From Paenibacillus faecis (GTDB taxonomy: Bacteria; Bacillota; Bacilli; Paenibacillales; Paenibacillaceae), in NCBI RefSeq assembly GCF_008084145.1, contig NZ_VSDO01000002.1, positions 186,001-250,000 of the forward strand: a stretch of DNA of 64,000 nucleotides, given 5' to 3'. Made by a program: the position numbers and the translations under genes. Below the pieces are notes generated by a model that worked only from the letters and a program-made list of their open reading frames with translations, was not told where the DNA came from and searched no databases. Below are positions 1 through 9,131 of the stretch, one piece after another (the stretch's first letter is position 1; the number at the start of each line of letters is the position of its first letter).

Positions 1-663
1 CGGAGCGGGTCCGGGGGAGAGGCTTAGCACCATGGGCCGGCCGCAGCGTTCGATCGCTTGCGAGATCAGGGCGATCTCCGGTTGATGGGTGTCGTACAGC
101 CGGGAGGCCGCGATATCGTCCACTTTTACCAGGTCGACGCCCCACTGCGCGTACAGTTCAAAGAGAGAATCGTAATAGCGCTGAGCCCCATCTTTGGAGG
201 CGTCCACCCCGTACATATCCGTATTCCACGGACAAATCGAGTTCGTATGCGCAATATCGCGCGCCGTCGCGGACGTCCCCAGAATCGGAGTGGCGGCGTG
301 GACGGCCTGCCTGGGAATGCCGCGCATGATATGAATCCCGAATTTTAATCCCAGGCTGTGCACCTCATCAGCTAACGGCTTGAAACCCCGGCCGCCCGCC
401 GCGGAGGGAAACCGGTTTTCGGCCGGCATGAGCCGGGAATATTCATCCATTACGAGCGGAACGAACGGCCGATATTGTGAGGAATTCGCATGAGGCTCAT
501 ACCACTGAATATCGACGGTAATGTAGTTCCAACCGTATGCCTTGAGATGCTTCGCCATGTATTCCGCATTGCCCCGAATCTCTTCTTCCGTGACGGCCGC
601 GCCGTAGCAGTCCCAACTGTTCCAGCCAAGCGGCGGAGTAGGCGCTATAAGTTTATGATCCAT
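1..663 (-). CDS. GH27-type alpha-galactosidase, 3' end cut by window edge
   Basis: Reading the minus strand from ATG at 663 gives an open frame to the window edge; about 221 codons are visible and the C-terminus is missing. The N-terminus contains TPPLGWNSWDCYG, the typical opening of GH27 alpha-galactosidases. A later VDLVKVDDI segment matches the strand that carries the catalytic nucleophile Asp in this TIM-barrel family. The usual role is release of terminal alpha-linked galactose from galactosides. No signal peptide is visible, so a cytoplasmic enzyme is likely. A GGAG ribosome binding site precedes the start. The gene lies 109 bp downstream of an AraC regulator on the same strand, which is a likely local regulator. 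Confidence 0.75.
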   Translation of the reverse strand, partial: MDHKLIAPTPPLGWNSWDCYGAAVTEEEIRGNAEYMAKHLKAYGWNYITVDIQWYEPHANSSQYRPFVPLVMDEYSRLMPAENRFPSAAGGRGFKPLADEVHSLGLKFGIHIMRGIPRQAVHAATPILGTSATARDIAHTNSICPWNTDMYGVDASKDGAQRYYDSLFELYAQWGVDLVKVDDIAASRLYDTHQPEIALISQAIERCGRPMVLSLSPGPAP

Positions 664-772
664 TGCCAAGCTCCTTTACTGATTAATTATTGCTCTTGTT
701 ATGTTCATCATAATAAAGGGAGATTAGCAATATCTACAGTAATCTTGATAGCTCAATGGTACAATATTGCGG

Positions 773-1654
773 TTAATCGAAGAACAGCTTGCGATAGGCG
801 AGGCTTTCGCCGCCGCTGCGAAATTCGCCCGGCGTCAGCCCGGTCAAGCCGCGGAACGCCTTGATAAAATAACTTCCGCTAGAGTAGCCGATCCGCTCGG
901 CAATGGCCTCGATGCTAAGGGCGGTTCCCCGCAGCAGTTCCATCGCCTTCTCGATGCGGACGCGGGTCAGATACGCGCCGGGTGTAAGGCCCGTGCTGGC
1001 CGAAAACCGGCGGATCAAGTGGTACTTGGACAGGGAGACATGCTCGGAAAGCTGTTCGATGCTGGTCATCCGCGCATAATGGAGCTCTATAAATTCGGCT
1101 GCGCGCCTGACGTTCTGAGGCCAGTTCTCCCGATTGCGCAGGGATGCGACCTGCATTCTGGCGAGTTCCGTCACGAATTGATAGACGCAGGACGAAGCGA
1201 TCAGGGGGTCGGAGATCCGGCCGGCGGCCGCGTCGACCACAATCATTCGCGACAAGCGGACCGGCGCACTGTCTAAGGGAAGATGAGGAACTTCCCCCGC
1301 TTCGCGCCGGAACTTGCGCCAATGGGGCAAAATAAGCTGGGGGCGGAACAGCAGGAACAGAAACTCCCAAGGCTCTTTGGATTCCGGGTGATAATAATAG
1401 CGATGGGGTCCCGGAATTTCGGCAAGAAAAGCTTGTCCGGCGGTGACACGGTGAATTTGGTTCTCCGACTCATAGACGCCTTCCCCCGAGAAAGTGTACT
1501 GGAACAGCAGAAGCGGCCCGTCGGTCCGCTCCAGCCCGTCCCAGCGATAAGTAGGGGTGGTGATAGAATCACAGCCGGCCGCAAATAAGACGCAAAGCTG
1601 GAGCTCCGGATCTTCGGCGAACCGAAAGCCGTAGGTGCCTTTGGGGATGTCCAT
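773..1654 (-). CDS. AraC family transcriptional regulator
   Basis: 293 aa. Residues about 30-150 look like the cupin sensory fold typical of sugar-responsive AraC proteins. Residues 196-279 carry the two helix-turn-helix motifs, including the conserved second-helix stretch around IAERIGYSSGSYFIKAF and the LTPGEFR ending. It would bind DNA and respond to a carbohydrate ligand. It lies just upstream of the GH27 gene on the same strand, so control of alpha-galactoside use is the simplest inference. The exact ligand is unknown. Confidence 0.85.
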   Translation of the reverse strand: MDIPKGTYGFRFAEDPELQLCVLFAAGCDSITTPTYRWDGLERTDGPLLLFQYTFSGEGVYESENQIHRVTAGQAFLAEIPGPHRYYYHPESKEPWEFLFLLFRPQLILPHWRKFRREAGEVPHLPLDSAPVRLSRMIVVDAAAGRISDPLIASSCVYQFVTELARMQVASLRNRENWPQNVRRAAEFIELHYARMTSIEQLSEHVSLSKYHLIRRFSASTGLTPGAYLTRVRIEKAMELLRGTALSIEAIAERIGYSSGSYFIKAFRGLTGLTPGEFRSGGESLAYRKLFFD

Positions 1655-1756
1655 AACTAATCCTCCTTATAGTAAAGCTTAAGTGGCGAGAGCTCTTACA
1701 GGTTGTCTTGCCGGTAGCCTTCACCTCATACATATAACCAATCATACGACTTAGCC

Positions 1757-1876
1757 ATGACTTACGCTATGTACTTGGCGAAAGAGGGCCTTTCCGTAAC
1801 GGTTTTGAGCGAGGGACCTTCGTTGGAGAATGGATTGCTCGCAACCGCAAGCCCGCCCATGCGGGCTTCTTTCTAT
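1757..1876 (+). pseudogene. Possible remnant of a Rossmann-fold oxidoreductase
   Basis: A short open frame from ATG 1757 reads about 39 codons to TGA. The translated stretch AMYLAKEGLSVTVLSEG resembles the beta-alpha-beta edge of FAD/NAD(P)-binding oxidoreductases. The frame has no clear ribosome binding site and its end runs through a terminator hairpin. It may be a decayed gene end, or chance. Low certainty. Confidence 0.2.
1849..1874 (+). terminator. Intrinsic terminator
   Basis: Perfect 8-bp stem AAGCCCGC/GCGGGCTT with a 4-nt loop (1849-1868), followed by CTTTCT. It insulates the two-component operon from upstream transcription. Confidence 0.6.
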
Positions 1877-1888
1877 TGACAAATCTCG

Positions 1889-1917
1889 TTGACCAAATCG
1901 GAAATTACTGTCATATT
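1889..1917 (+). promoter_or_regulatory. Candidate sigma-A promoter of the first two-component operon
   Basis: TTGACC at 1889-1894, a 17-bp spacer and CATATT at 1912-1917 lie about 45 bp before the response regulator start. A second TTGACA at 1876 has no well-placed -10 box. Confidence 0.4.
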
Positions 1918-1962
1918 TTTAAAGTCAACTCAACTAAATATCGCAAGAAGGTAGTGGCTTTA

Positions 1963-2682
1963 ATGAGACAAGAACATCTATTGTTGGTAGATGACGAAAA
2001 AGGAATTTTAACCATGATCCAAAAATTGCTCCAAAAAGAAGGCTTTCAGCGGATCGCTACCGCAGCCTCGGCGGGCGAGGCCCTTCGCTTGATGGAGCTT
2101 CATGATTTCGATCTCGCCGTATTGGATGTGATGCTTCCGGATATGGACGGGTTCGAGTTGTGCCGGGAAATTCGCAGCAGGACGAATATGCCGATTATTT
2201 TCGTTACAGCCAGGTCAGGGGACTTGGATAAAGTGATGGGACTCGGATTCGGCGGAGACGACTATGTGACCAAGCCTTTTAACCCTTTGGAACTGGTGGC
2301 CCGGATTCAGGCTCATTTGCGAAGAGAGCGGTTCTACAAAAATCAACCGGCCGTCAAAAGCAAAGCTATGAATTTCGGCTGCTTCCGCATCGATAAAAGC
2401 ACGGGCCAGCTCTTCATCAACGGTCGGGAGACGCCTTGTCCGGCCAAGGAGTTCGAACTGTTGACGTTTCTGTGCGAACACCCGAATCAGGTTTTTACCG
2501 CCCTGCAGCTTTACGACCAGGTATGGGGGACGGCGTTTACAGGGGATGAAAAGACGGTAGTCATCCATATCTCCAGATTGCGAAAAAAACTGGAATCCAA
2601 CCCTTCGAATCCCCAAATCATCATTAATATGCGCGGAATCGGCTACCGCTTTATCCCTCCCGAAATGGGCGCATCGGTATGA
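1963..2682 (+). CDS. OmpR-family response regulator
   Basis: 239 aa from ATG 1963, preceded by AAGAAGG; an in-frame upstream TTG at 1876 falls in promoter sequence and is unlikely. The N-terminal receiver domain shows LLVDDEK (acidic pocket), LDVMLPDMDGFEL (phosphoacceptor Asp) and the KPF switch Lys. The C-terminal winged helix ends in VVIHISRLRKKLE and GIGYRF, typical of OmpR/PhoB DNA-binding domains. It overlaps the kinase gene by 4 bp (ATGA) and is followed by an ABC transporter, as in systems that sense and export antimicrobial peptides or envelope toxins. The actual stimulus is unknown. Confidence 0.9.
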   Translation: MRQEHLLLVDDEKGILTMIQKLLQKEGFQRIATAASAGEALRLMELHDFDLAVLDVMLPDMDGFELCREIRSRTNMPIIFVTARSGDLDKVMGLGFGGDDYVTKPFNPLELVARIQAHLRRERFYKNQPAVKSKAMNFGCFRIDKSTGQLFINGRETPCPAKEFELLTFLCEHPNQVFTALQLYDQVWGTAFTGDEKTVVIHISRLRKKLESNPSNPQIIINMRGIGYRFIPPEMGASV

Positions 2683-3764
2683 GGCTGAGCATTAGATTTT
2701 TTTTGCGGCTCACCGTTCACTTCTTGGTCAGTCTGGCGCTGCTTGTCGCCTGTATCAGTCTCGGCTTGGCGGTGGTCGATGTCCTGATTCCCGAGGGAGG
2801 CGCGCGCCAGGATAACGGGGTCATACTGTGCGTGGCGATTCTTATTGCGATATACGTTCTCGTCAGCGGCTGGTATTTCGGGCTCCCGCTAATTTATGTC
2901 ATCGGCAAAATTCAACGTTTGGCGGACGGGATTTACCGGGACCCGGAGAAATATCGGTCACTGAACACCGGCGAGGGGAAGAAAATCAAGGCGCCGTACA
3001 GCCTTTTGAAGGAATTGATTCTGCAACTGCAAACCCTCGCGGAAGCTTTGGAGAGAAGCGAACGGGAGCGGAGCCGGTTGGATGAGCTGCAAAAAGAGTG
3101 GATAGCCGGCATTTCCCATGACTTGAAAACTCCGCTGACCTACATCAAAGGATACGCCGATATGCTCCTTTCTCCGCACGAATGGACGTTACGGGAGCAG
3201 GCGGAGTTTATCACCGAAATCCAGACGAAGGCCAGCCATATGGAGGAACTCATCGGGGATTTGAGCCTGACCTTTCGGTTGGAAGGGCAGGAGATGCCTT
3301 TGCAACTGGTCAAAAGAGAGCTTGTCGAGTACGTGCGGCGTATCGTGGCCGATGTGGCCAATGATCCCCGGGCCGCTCATTATTATCTTGGGTTCGAATC
3401 CGCTGTTTCCAAAGTTAATGTGCCGATTGACGAGAAGCTGCTGCAGCGCTCGCTGCACAATCTTATTATTAATGCTGTACTGCATAATCCGCCCGGGACC
3501 CGGGTACAGATTGAACTGCTGAAGCAGGCTTCGACGCTGGCAATTCGGATTGCCGATGACGGATCGGGCATGAGTGAAGAAACGGTAGAACGTCTATTTA
3601 ATAAATATTACCGGGGGACCACCACGGAAAGATACTCGGAGGGAACGGGACTTGGCATGGCGATTGCCGATTCGATCATGCGGGCTCATAAGGGAGGCAT
3701 TGAGGTTACCAGCAGCGAAGGGGCAGGCACGATCGTGACAGTCACACTTCCCTTAGGGAAATAA
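2679..3764 (+). CDS. Two-component sensor histidine kinase
   Basis: 361 aa. Two hydrophobic segments (about 14-36 and 48-72) are separated by only a short extracytoplasmic loop, so it resembles kinases that sense within or near the membrane, often through a partner transporter. HDLKTPLTY carries the phosphorylatable His147. The N box (NLIINAVLHN), G1 box (DDGSGM) and G2 box (GTGLGMAIA) of the ATPase domain are intact. Its partner is the response regulator that it overlaps by 4 bp. The ABC transporter genes follow after about 90 bp and are probably its target or co-sensor. Confidence 0.9.
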   Translation: MRLSIRFFLRLTVHFLVSLALLVACISLGLAVVDVLIPEGGARQDNGVILCVAILIAIYVLVSGWYFGLPLIYVIGKIQRLADGIYRDPEKYRSLNTGEGKKIKAPYSLLKELILQLQTLAEALERSERERSRLDELQKEWIAGISHDLKTPLTYIKGYADMLLSPHEWTLREQAEFITEIQTKASHMEELIGDLSLTFRLEGQEMPLQLVKRELVEYVRRIVADVANDPRAAHYYLGFESAVSKVNVPIDEKLLQRSLHNLIINAVLHNPPGTRVQIELLKQASTLAIRIADDGSGMSEETVERLFNKYYRGTTTERYSEGTGLGMAIADSIMRAHKGGIEVTSSEGAGTIVTVTLPLGK

Positions 3765-3857
3765 TTAGGATACAAGTTGCTTTTTGTTTACCTCGATTTT
3801 ATTTCCATGCTCTAGAATGCTTTGTGAGACAGGGAGAAATTGGGGAGGACATTCAAG

Positions 3858-4730
3858 ATGTTAGAACTGCACAATGTAAGCAAACGCTATAAACAAGGGA
3901 AATGGGCGTTGCAAAAAGTAAGCATGACGCTGCGGCCGGGTATAACCGGCCTGCTCGGACCGAATGGAGCCGGGAAATCGACGCTGATGCGCATGCTGGC
4001 CACGATCTCGCGGCCGACAGCGGGGACCATTACCTGGGATGGAGACAGCATAAGCAAACGAGCCGATGCTTTTCGTGCCCAAATGGGCTATTTGCCGCAG
4101 GATGTCGGGGTGTATCCCCAACTGAATGCGGTCGAGTTTTTGCAATATGCCGGTGCCTTGAAAGGACTTGGCGGACCGAAACTCAAAAAACGGATATTAG
4201 AGCTTCTTGAACTCTTGAACTTGCATGAAGTCCGCCAGCGTCCGCTCGGCAGCTTCTCGGGCGGGATGCGTCAACGCATCGGCATCGCCCAAGCTTTACT
4301 GAATGACCCGCGGCTACTGATTCTCGACGAGCCTACGGTCGGATTGGATCCGGAGGAGCGGGTCCGGTTTCGAAGTCTGCTGACGGATTTGTCCGGGGAG
4401 AGAATCGTTCTCCTATCCACCCATATCGTTTCGGATATCGAAGCCACCGCCGATCAAATCGCCATCCTTTCCAAGGGGAGCCTGTTGATGAAGACAGATC
4501 CGAGCGAGGCGCTGCGCACGGTGCAGGGAAAAGTATGGTCGCTGCTGATTCCGGAGCACAAGCTTCAGGAGGCCCGGGCGGCCTGGACGATTAACGGCAC
4601 GATAAGGAGAATGGAGGGACTGGAGCTTCGCATCATTTCGGAGTCACCGCCCGATGTTCTGGCGTCCCCGTTGACGCCCAGCCTGGAAGATGCTTATCTT
4701 TACGCCAGGATGTGCGGGGGAGGGGAATAG
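3858..4730 (+). CDS. ABC transporter ATP-binding protein
   Basis: 290 aa from ATG 3858, preceded by GGGGAGG; a TTG six codons earlier overlaps that ribosome binding site and is rejected. Walker A GPNGAGKST (about 34-42), the signature FSGGMRQR and Walker B LLILDEP are all intact. The C-terminal extension of about 80 residues is usual for drug or peptide exporter ATPases. It would energise the permease encoded immediately downstream (1-bp gap). The position behind a two-component system suggests inducible export or detoxification; the substrate cannot be read from the sequence. Confidence 0.9.
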   Translation: MLELHNVSKRYKQGKWALQKVSMTLRPGITGLLGPNGAGKSTLMRMLATISRPTAGTITWDGDSISKRADAFRAQMGYLPQDVGVYPQLNAVEFLQYAGALKGLGGPKLKKRILELLELLNLHEVRQRPLGSFSGGMRQRIGIAQALLNDPRLLILDEPTVGLDPEERVRFRSLLTDLSGERIVLLSTHIVSDIEATADQIAILSKGSLLMKTDPSEALRTVQGKVWSLLIPEHKLQEARAAWTINGTIRRMEGLELRIISESPPDVLASPLTPSLEDAYLYARMCGGGE

Positions 4731-4731
4731 A

Positions 4732-6303
4732 ATGCGGGGGGTTGCCACGATTTATTGTATTGCCCGCGCCGACCTGCGGGAACGGACAAGGCATTTTTCT
4801 TTTTTGGCCACACTCGGCTTAGCGATGATGGCCGCTTATTTTTGCGTTCCTCCTGCGGATGCAGGCTATGTAACGGTGCATCTGGGCGGTGTATACCGCG
4901 GTGTATATAATTCCGCCTGGGTTGGGGCGTCCGTTGCCATTTCAAGCTTGTTTTTTCTCAGCTTGTTTGGTTTTTACTTGGTCAAAAACAGCATTCAACG
5001 TGATGAGCGTACCCGCGTAGGTGAAATTATCGCATCCGCCCCGGTGAAAAAGCTCTACTACCTCACGGGCAAGGCAATGAGTAATTTTGCCGTTTTATCC
5101 ATCATTGCGACTGCCGTTATGGGAGTGTCCGCCGTGATGCAGTGGAGCCGTGGAGAGGTCCGGCGGATTGAAGTTTGGGATCTAGTGTCTCCTTTCCTTT
5201 TCATGGTGCTGCCGATATTGTCGGTCGTTGCGGTATTGGCGGTGCTGTTTGAGACCTGGAAGCTGCTTCGGGGCGGACTCGGAAATGCCGTGTATTTCGT
5301 GCTGTTTATCTTGTTCGCCACAATGATCGATTCGTTCCCCTTTGGGGTTTCCGTATTTACCTCGGATATGATGCGGGAATTGCGCGAAATCGATCCCGCC
5401 TTTTCGGACAACTACGGTATCGGAATCTTATTTCCGCATGCCCCAATCCAGCGGTTCGAGTATCAAGGTGTGGCCTGGACAGGCCACCTGATTTTACAGC
5501 AACTCATCCCATTGGCGGTGGCTGCGGCATTCCTCCTGATCGCTGCGCTTCTGTTCCGGGGCTTTAAAGAACCGGTGCGGGCAGGAGCAATCGAAATGGC
5601 TTCTGAGGAGATCTCCGGAGCGGACTGCGAGGCGGTTCGAAGCGAGCCAGCGGCTGTGCGTGCCGCTGAGCTTACGTCTGTGCCTGTTGTGGGGGCGTTT
5701 TGGCCGCTGCTTGCCGGGGAATTGCGGCTCCTGAGGAAGGGGGCTTCTTTGGGTTGGCTCATCGTTACTCTCCTGCTATCGCTCTTGTGTCTGTTTCTGC
5801 CGACCGAGGTTTCGCGTACATGGTTGATTTGGCCGCTCGTCTGGATCTGGCCGCTGACGATGTGGTCCGGCATCGGGAGCCGGGAAGCACGCTACCATAC
5901 GGAATCCATGGCCTTGTCCAGCCCTTATTTTGCGACTCGTCAACTTTTGGCGGTTTGGCTTTCCGGCGTTCTTGCGACTTTGTTTGCGGGAGGCGGAATG
6001 CTGATTCGGTTAATGCTGGAAAAGGATATCGCGCATTTGATTTATGCCGGCTCGGCGGTCCTGCTCATTCCGTCCTTGAGTCTGGTTTGCGGTGTATTGA
6101 CGCGTACTAATCGTACCTTTGAAGTGCTGTACATGCTGATCTGGTACCTGGGTCCGTTTAATAAAACCCCGTATCTCGATTTTTTAGGGGGGACTCCTAC
6201 GGATTGGACCGCTGTGCAAGCGGGTGGAATCTATATTCTTTTGAGCCTGGGAATGACGGGTACGGCTTATTTGGCAAGAAGCGGGTTGAAAAACCATTTC
6301 TAA
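4732..6303 (+). CDS. ABC transporter permease, multi-span
   Basis: 523 aa from ATG 4732, with GGGGAGGGG just upstream. It has about twelve hydrophobic segments in two halves joined by a charged cytoplasmic linker near residues 285-320. The N-terminal half has the ABC-2 look: a first helix, a large loop with residues such as YRGVYNSAW, and the cytoplasmic sequence SIQRDERTRVGEIIASAPV. It is the membrane partner of the preceding ATPase. A strong terminator follows, so this is the last gene of the operon. No substrate can be assigned. Confidence 0.8.
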   Translation: MRGVATIYCIARADLRERTRHFSFLATLGLAMMAAYFCVPPADAGYVTVHLGGVYRGVYNSAWVGASVAISSLFFLSLFGFYLVKNSIQRDERTRVGEIIASAPVKKLYYLTGKAMSNFAVLSIIATAVMGVSAVMQWSRGEVRRIEVWDLVSPFLFMVLPILSVVAVLAVLFETWKLLRGGLGNAVYFVLFILFATMIDSFPFGVSVFTSDMMRELREIDPAFSDNYGIGILFPHAPIQRFEYQGVAWTGHLILQQLIPLAVAAAFLLIAALLFRGFKEPVRAGAIEMASEEISGADCEAVRSEPAAVRAAELTSVPVVGAFWPLLAGELRLLRKGASLGWLIVTLLLSLLCLFLPTEVSRTWLIWPLVWIWPLTMWSGIGSREARYHTESMALSSPYFATRQLLAVWLSGVLATLFAGGGMLIRLMLEKDIAHLIYAGSAVLLIPSLSLVCGVLTRTNRTFEVLYMLIWYLGPFNKTPYLDFLGGTPTDWTAVQAGGIYILLSLGMTGTAYLARSGLKNHF

Positions 6304-6316
6304 GGAGTAACTCTCT

Positions 6317-6362
6317 GCGTGAACCCTAAATGGCCTTGGCCGCTGGGGCTCACGCTTTTTTG
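6317..6362 (+). terminator. Intrinsic terminator after the ABC permease gene
   Basis: GCGTGA (6317-6322) pairs with TCACGC (6350-6355), with an inner GGCC/GGCC stem, and is followed by a run of six T. Confidence 0.7.
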
Positions 6363-6450
6363 CTGTCAAAAAGCAGCCTCAGTATCACTTAGCCGAGCCA
6401 TGCCGGCTGGCAAATAGAACACCTCAATAAAATATAGTGTGTATTATATA

Positions 6451-6479
6451 TTGATTGTTTTTTATATATGACGTACTAT
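6451..6479 (+). promoter_or_regulatory. Candidate promoter of the ccpN operon
   Basis: TTGATT at 6451-6456, a 17-bp spacer and TACTAT at 6474-6479 lie within a strongly AT-rich tract (6425-6490). The ccpN coding region starts about 90 bp downstream. Confidence 0.45.
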
Positions 6480-6565
6480 ATATTCAATAAAACCTTCCAA
6501 GCGAGAGGAGGAACCCCAATTCGCCCGGCGATCGGGCAGAACGAAAAAAAGCGGAGGGATCCACT

Positions 6566-7204
6566 ATCAAACTGACATCCCGTCAAATGGAAATTGTAGA
6601 TATCGTAAAAAAACATGCCCCCATCACCGGGGAGCAAATTGCGGAAATGCTCAACTTGACCCGGCCGACCATCCGTTCGGATCTCTCGGTGCTGGTCATG
6701 CTCGATTATATCGACGCCAAACCGAAGGTCGGCTATTTTCTCGGAAAACGGGCGCTTTCGGAAAATGAGAACAGGCTTAAGCTGCTGGATATGAAGGTCG
6801 GCGACGTCCATGGGGTCCCGGTGGTCGTGCGGGAAACGACGACGATCCACGATGCGGTCGTGACGCTGTTTCTCGAAAACGTCGGCCATCTGATCGTCAC
6901 CGACGAAGAGGGCAGGCTGGCCGGCATCGTCTCGAGAAAGGATCTGCTGAAGGTGACACTGGGCAATGCTTCGGCTTCGACCATGCCGGTGAGCTTCATC
7001 ATGACCCGCCGGCCGAACGTGATCACCGTGTCCCCCGAGGATACGGTTCTGGAAGCGGCCCGCATCATCATCGCCCACCAGGTCGACAGCCTGCCGGTGG
7101 TCGTGCCGGCCGCATCCGGCGGAGAAGGGGAATTGAACGTCGTCGGGCGAATTTCCAAAACGAACATCATTAAGATGCTGCTCGACACGCTGGAAGAAAA
7201 ATAA
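6566..7204 (+). CDS. ccpN: CcpN-like repressor of gluconeogenic genes
   Basis: About 212 aa if it starts at 6566. The N-terminal winged helix (KLTSRQ through PTIRSDLSVL) is followed by two CBS domains (about 80-205). In Bacillus, CcpN represses gluconeogenic genes during glycolytic growth and is encoded next to yqfL, exactly as here. The first ATG (6587) has no ribosome binding site and would cut into the first helix. Between the upstream in-frame stop (6488-6490) and 6587 there is no ATG, GTG or TTG. GCGGAGGG (6551-6558) is spaced 7 nt from ATC at 6566, and CTG at 6572 is the alternative, so a non-standard start codon seems likely. Confidence 0.85.
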   Translation: MKLTSRQMEIVDIVKKHAPITGEQIAEMLNLTRPTIRSDLSVLVMLDYIDAKPKVGYFLGKRALSENENRLKLLDMKVGDVHGVPVVVRETTTIHDAVVTLFLENVGHLIVTDEEGRLAGIVSRKDLLKVTLGNASASTMPVSFIMTRRPNVITVSPEDTVLEAARIIIAHQVDSLPVVVPAASGGEGELNVVGRISKTNIIKMLLDTLEEK

Positions 7205-7244
7205 AGAAATAAGATCAAATCAACGGATATCTGGGAGGAATGGG

Positions 7245-8048
7245 ATGAACCAGGGGCAGGCACACTTCATAGCTATTTGCTCGGACTCGATCGGCGAAAC
7301 CGCCGAAGCGGTCGTCCGGGCGACACTGCGGCAGTTTGAACTGCCGAACACGGAAATCAAACGCATCATGAATGTCCGCTCCGAAGACGAGGTCAGCGCG
7401 GTCATGGAAGAGGTGGCCAGCCGGGGAGGCTTCGTCGCTTATACGCTGGTGCAGCCGGAGCTTCGGGAGGCGATCAGGGAGGAGGCGGTTCGGCTCAACG
7501 TCCGCGCCGTCGATATCATGGGACCGATGATGCAGGCGTTCATCGATACGTTTAACGATACGCCGAAGCGCACGCCCGGCCTGCTGCACCGGCTGGACGA
7601 GGATTACTTCAAGCGGGTGGAGGCCGTGGAATTCGCCGTCAACAACGACGACGGAAAGGACGTCGGCGCCATTTTGAAGGCGGACTTGATTCTATTAGGG
7701 GCTTCCAGGGTGTCGAAGACGCCGCTGTCGATATTTTTGGCGCACAAAGGTTTGAAGGTGATGAATTATCCGGTGGTACCGGAGCTTACGCCCCCAACTC
7801 AGCTGCGGGAGGTTCATCCGGGCAAGATCGTCGGACTGACGGTAAACCCGGAGCATTTGGTGAAAATCCGCTCGGCGCGCCTGCAATCGATGGGGCTGCC
7901 GGACGACGCCCACTATGCCTCCATGCAGCGGGTCCAGGACGAACTGAAATATGCGCAGGAATTGTTCGCCGACTTGGGCTGTCCCGTGATTGACGTCACG
8001 GATAAGGCGATTGAAGAAACCGCCGCTTTGATCATGAAGCAATTATAG
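7245..8048 (+). CDS. ppsR: Pyruvate, phosphate dikinase / PEP synthase regulatory protein (DUF299, YqfL)
   Basis: 267 aa. It carries the family P-loop GASRVSKTPLS (about 149-159) and the conserved opening SDSIGETAE. Family members are bifunctional kinase/pyrophosphorylases that switch pyruvate phosphate dikinase or PEP synthase off and on by threonine phosphorylation. In Bacillus the homologue YqfL also modulates CcpN activity. Here it starts about 40 bp after the ccpN stop with an AGGAATGGG ribosome binding site, so the two are co-transcribed. Length and motifs are complete. Confidence 0.92.
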   Translation: MNQGQAHFIAICSDSIGETAEAVVRATLRQFELPNTEIKRIMNVRSEDEVSAVMEEVASRGGFVAYTLVQPELREAIREEAVRLNVRAVDIMGPMMQAFIDTFNDTPKRTPGLLHRLDEDYFKRVEAVEFAVNNDDGKDVGAILKADLILLGASRVSKTPLSIFLAHKGLKVMNYPVVPELTPPTQLREVHPGKIVGLTVNPEHLVKIRSARLQSMGLPDDAHYASMQRVQDELKYAQELFADLGCPVIDVTDKAIEETAALIMKQL

Positions 8049-8078
8049 AGAACGGGAAACCGAAACGGAGGGAAAATC

Positions 8079-9059
8079 ATGGAACGTCATATGGCATTGG
8101 AATTGGCGCGTATTACAGAAGCGGCCGCACTGGAAGCGGCCCGATGGACGGGAAGGGGAGACAAGCACAGCGCGGACGAGGCGGCAACGGTCGCGATCCG
8201 CAGCTTGTTCCATTCCGTCGATATGGATGGCACCGTCGTGATCGGCGAAGGGGAAATGGACGAAGCCCCGATGCTCTATATTGGTGAAAAAGTCGGCAAC
8301 CGTCGCGGCCCGAAGGTGGATATCGCCGTCGATCCTTTGGAAGGCACCGAAACGGTGGCAAACGGCCTGAACAATGCGATTTCCGTGATCGCCGCCGCGC
8401 CTCAGGGAAATCTCCTGCATGCGCCGGACATTTACATGGCGAAGCTGGCGGTCGGACCGGCGCTGGCCGGGAAGCTGTCGCTGGACGACCCGATCGGCGT
8501 TACGCTGGCGAAGGCTTCCGGCATTCTGAGAAAGCCGCTGCAGGACATGACTGTGTCCATCCTGGACCGGGAACGCCATCAGGAGATGATTCAGGCCCTG
8601 CGCACCGCAGGGGTGCGGATCAAGCTGCTGGGCCACGGCGATGTCATGGGGGCGATCGAGGCCGCCACCGAGGGCGGCGTAGATCTTCACGTCGGCTCCG
8701 GCGGCGCCCCGGAAGGCGTGCTGGCGGCCGCCGCCCTTCGCTGCCTCGGCGGGGAGCTGCAGGGCCGGCTGCTGCCGGGAACCCCCGAGGAAGCCGCGCG
8801 CTGCCGGGCGATGGGGCTCGGCGATCCGCGGCGGCTTCTGACGATGGAGGACATGGTCGGCGACGGCAACGTGTTGTTTGTGGCCACGGGTGTGACCCCG
8901 GGAGATTTGCTGAGCGGGGTTCGATATCTGCCGAACCAGAAAGCCGAGACCCATTCCGTGATTATGCATTCCTCCAACCGGACGGTCAGTTATTTGCGGA
9001 CCATCCATCATCTCGCCGGACGAGGGCGGATGGATTTGCTTGCGGAACAAGCGATTTAA
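8079..9059 (+). CDS. glpX: Class II fructose-1,6-bisphosphatase GlpX
   Basis: 326 aa. It converts fructose-1,6-bisphosphate to fructose-6-phosphate in gluconeogenesis. Family signatures are VVIGEGEMDEAPML (metal and substrate site), DIAVDPLEGTE and DLHVGSGGAPEGVLAAAALRCLGG. It starts 30 bp after ppsR with an ACGGAGGG ribosome binding site. Placing it behind ccpN and ppsR makes one operon that decides between glycolysis and gluconeogenesis. A strong terminator follows. Confidence 0.93.
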   Translation: MERHMALELARITEAAALEAARWTGRGDKHSADEAATVAIRSLFHSVDMDGTVVIGEGEMDEAPMLYIGEKVGNRRGPKVDIAVDPLEGTETVANGLNNAISVIAAAPQGNLLHAPDIYMAKLAVGPALAGKLSLDDPIGVTLAKASGILRKPLQDMTVSILDRERHQEMIQALRTAGVRIKLLGHGDVMGAIEAATEGGVDLHVGSGGAPEGVLAAAALRCLGGELQGRLLPGTPEEAARCRAMGLGDPRRLLTMEDMVGDGNVLFVATGVTPGDLLSGVRYLPNQKAETHSVIMHSSNRTVSYLRTIHHLAGRGRMDLLAEQAI

Positions 9060-9098
9060 ACGGCGAGCGGAGAGTAACCTTTGTTTCGTCTCTTGATG

Positions 9099-9124
9099 GA
9101 CCGGCCCTGGGGCCGGTCTTTTTC
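9099..9124 (+). terminator. Intrinsic terminator after glpX
   Basis: Perfect 8-bp stem GACCGGCC/GGCCGGTC with a CTGG loop (9099-9118) and a five-T tail. Confidence 0.85.
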
Positions 9125-9131
9125 GGTTGGC

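Noticed and set aside
6519..6575. Leader peptide starting at ATT 6519 behind a GAGAGGAGG site
   Set aside because: Only 18 codons with no recognisable attenuation structure; kept out for lack of support.
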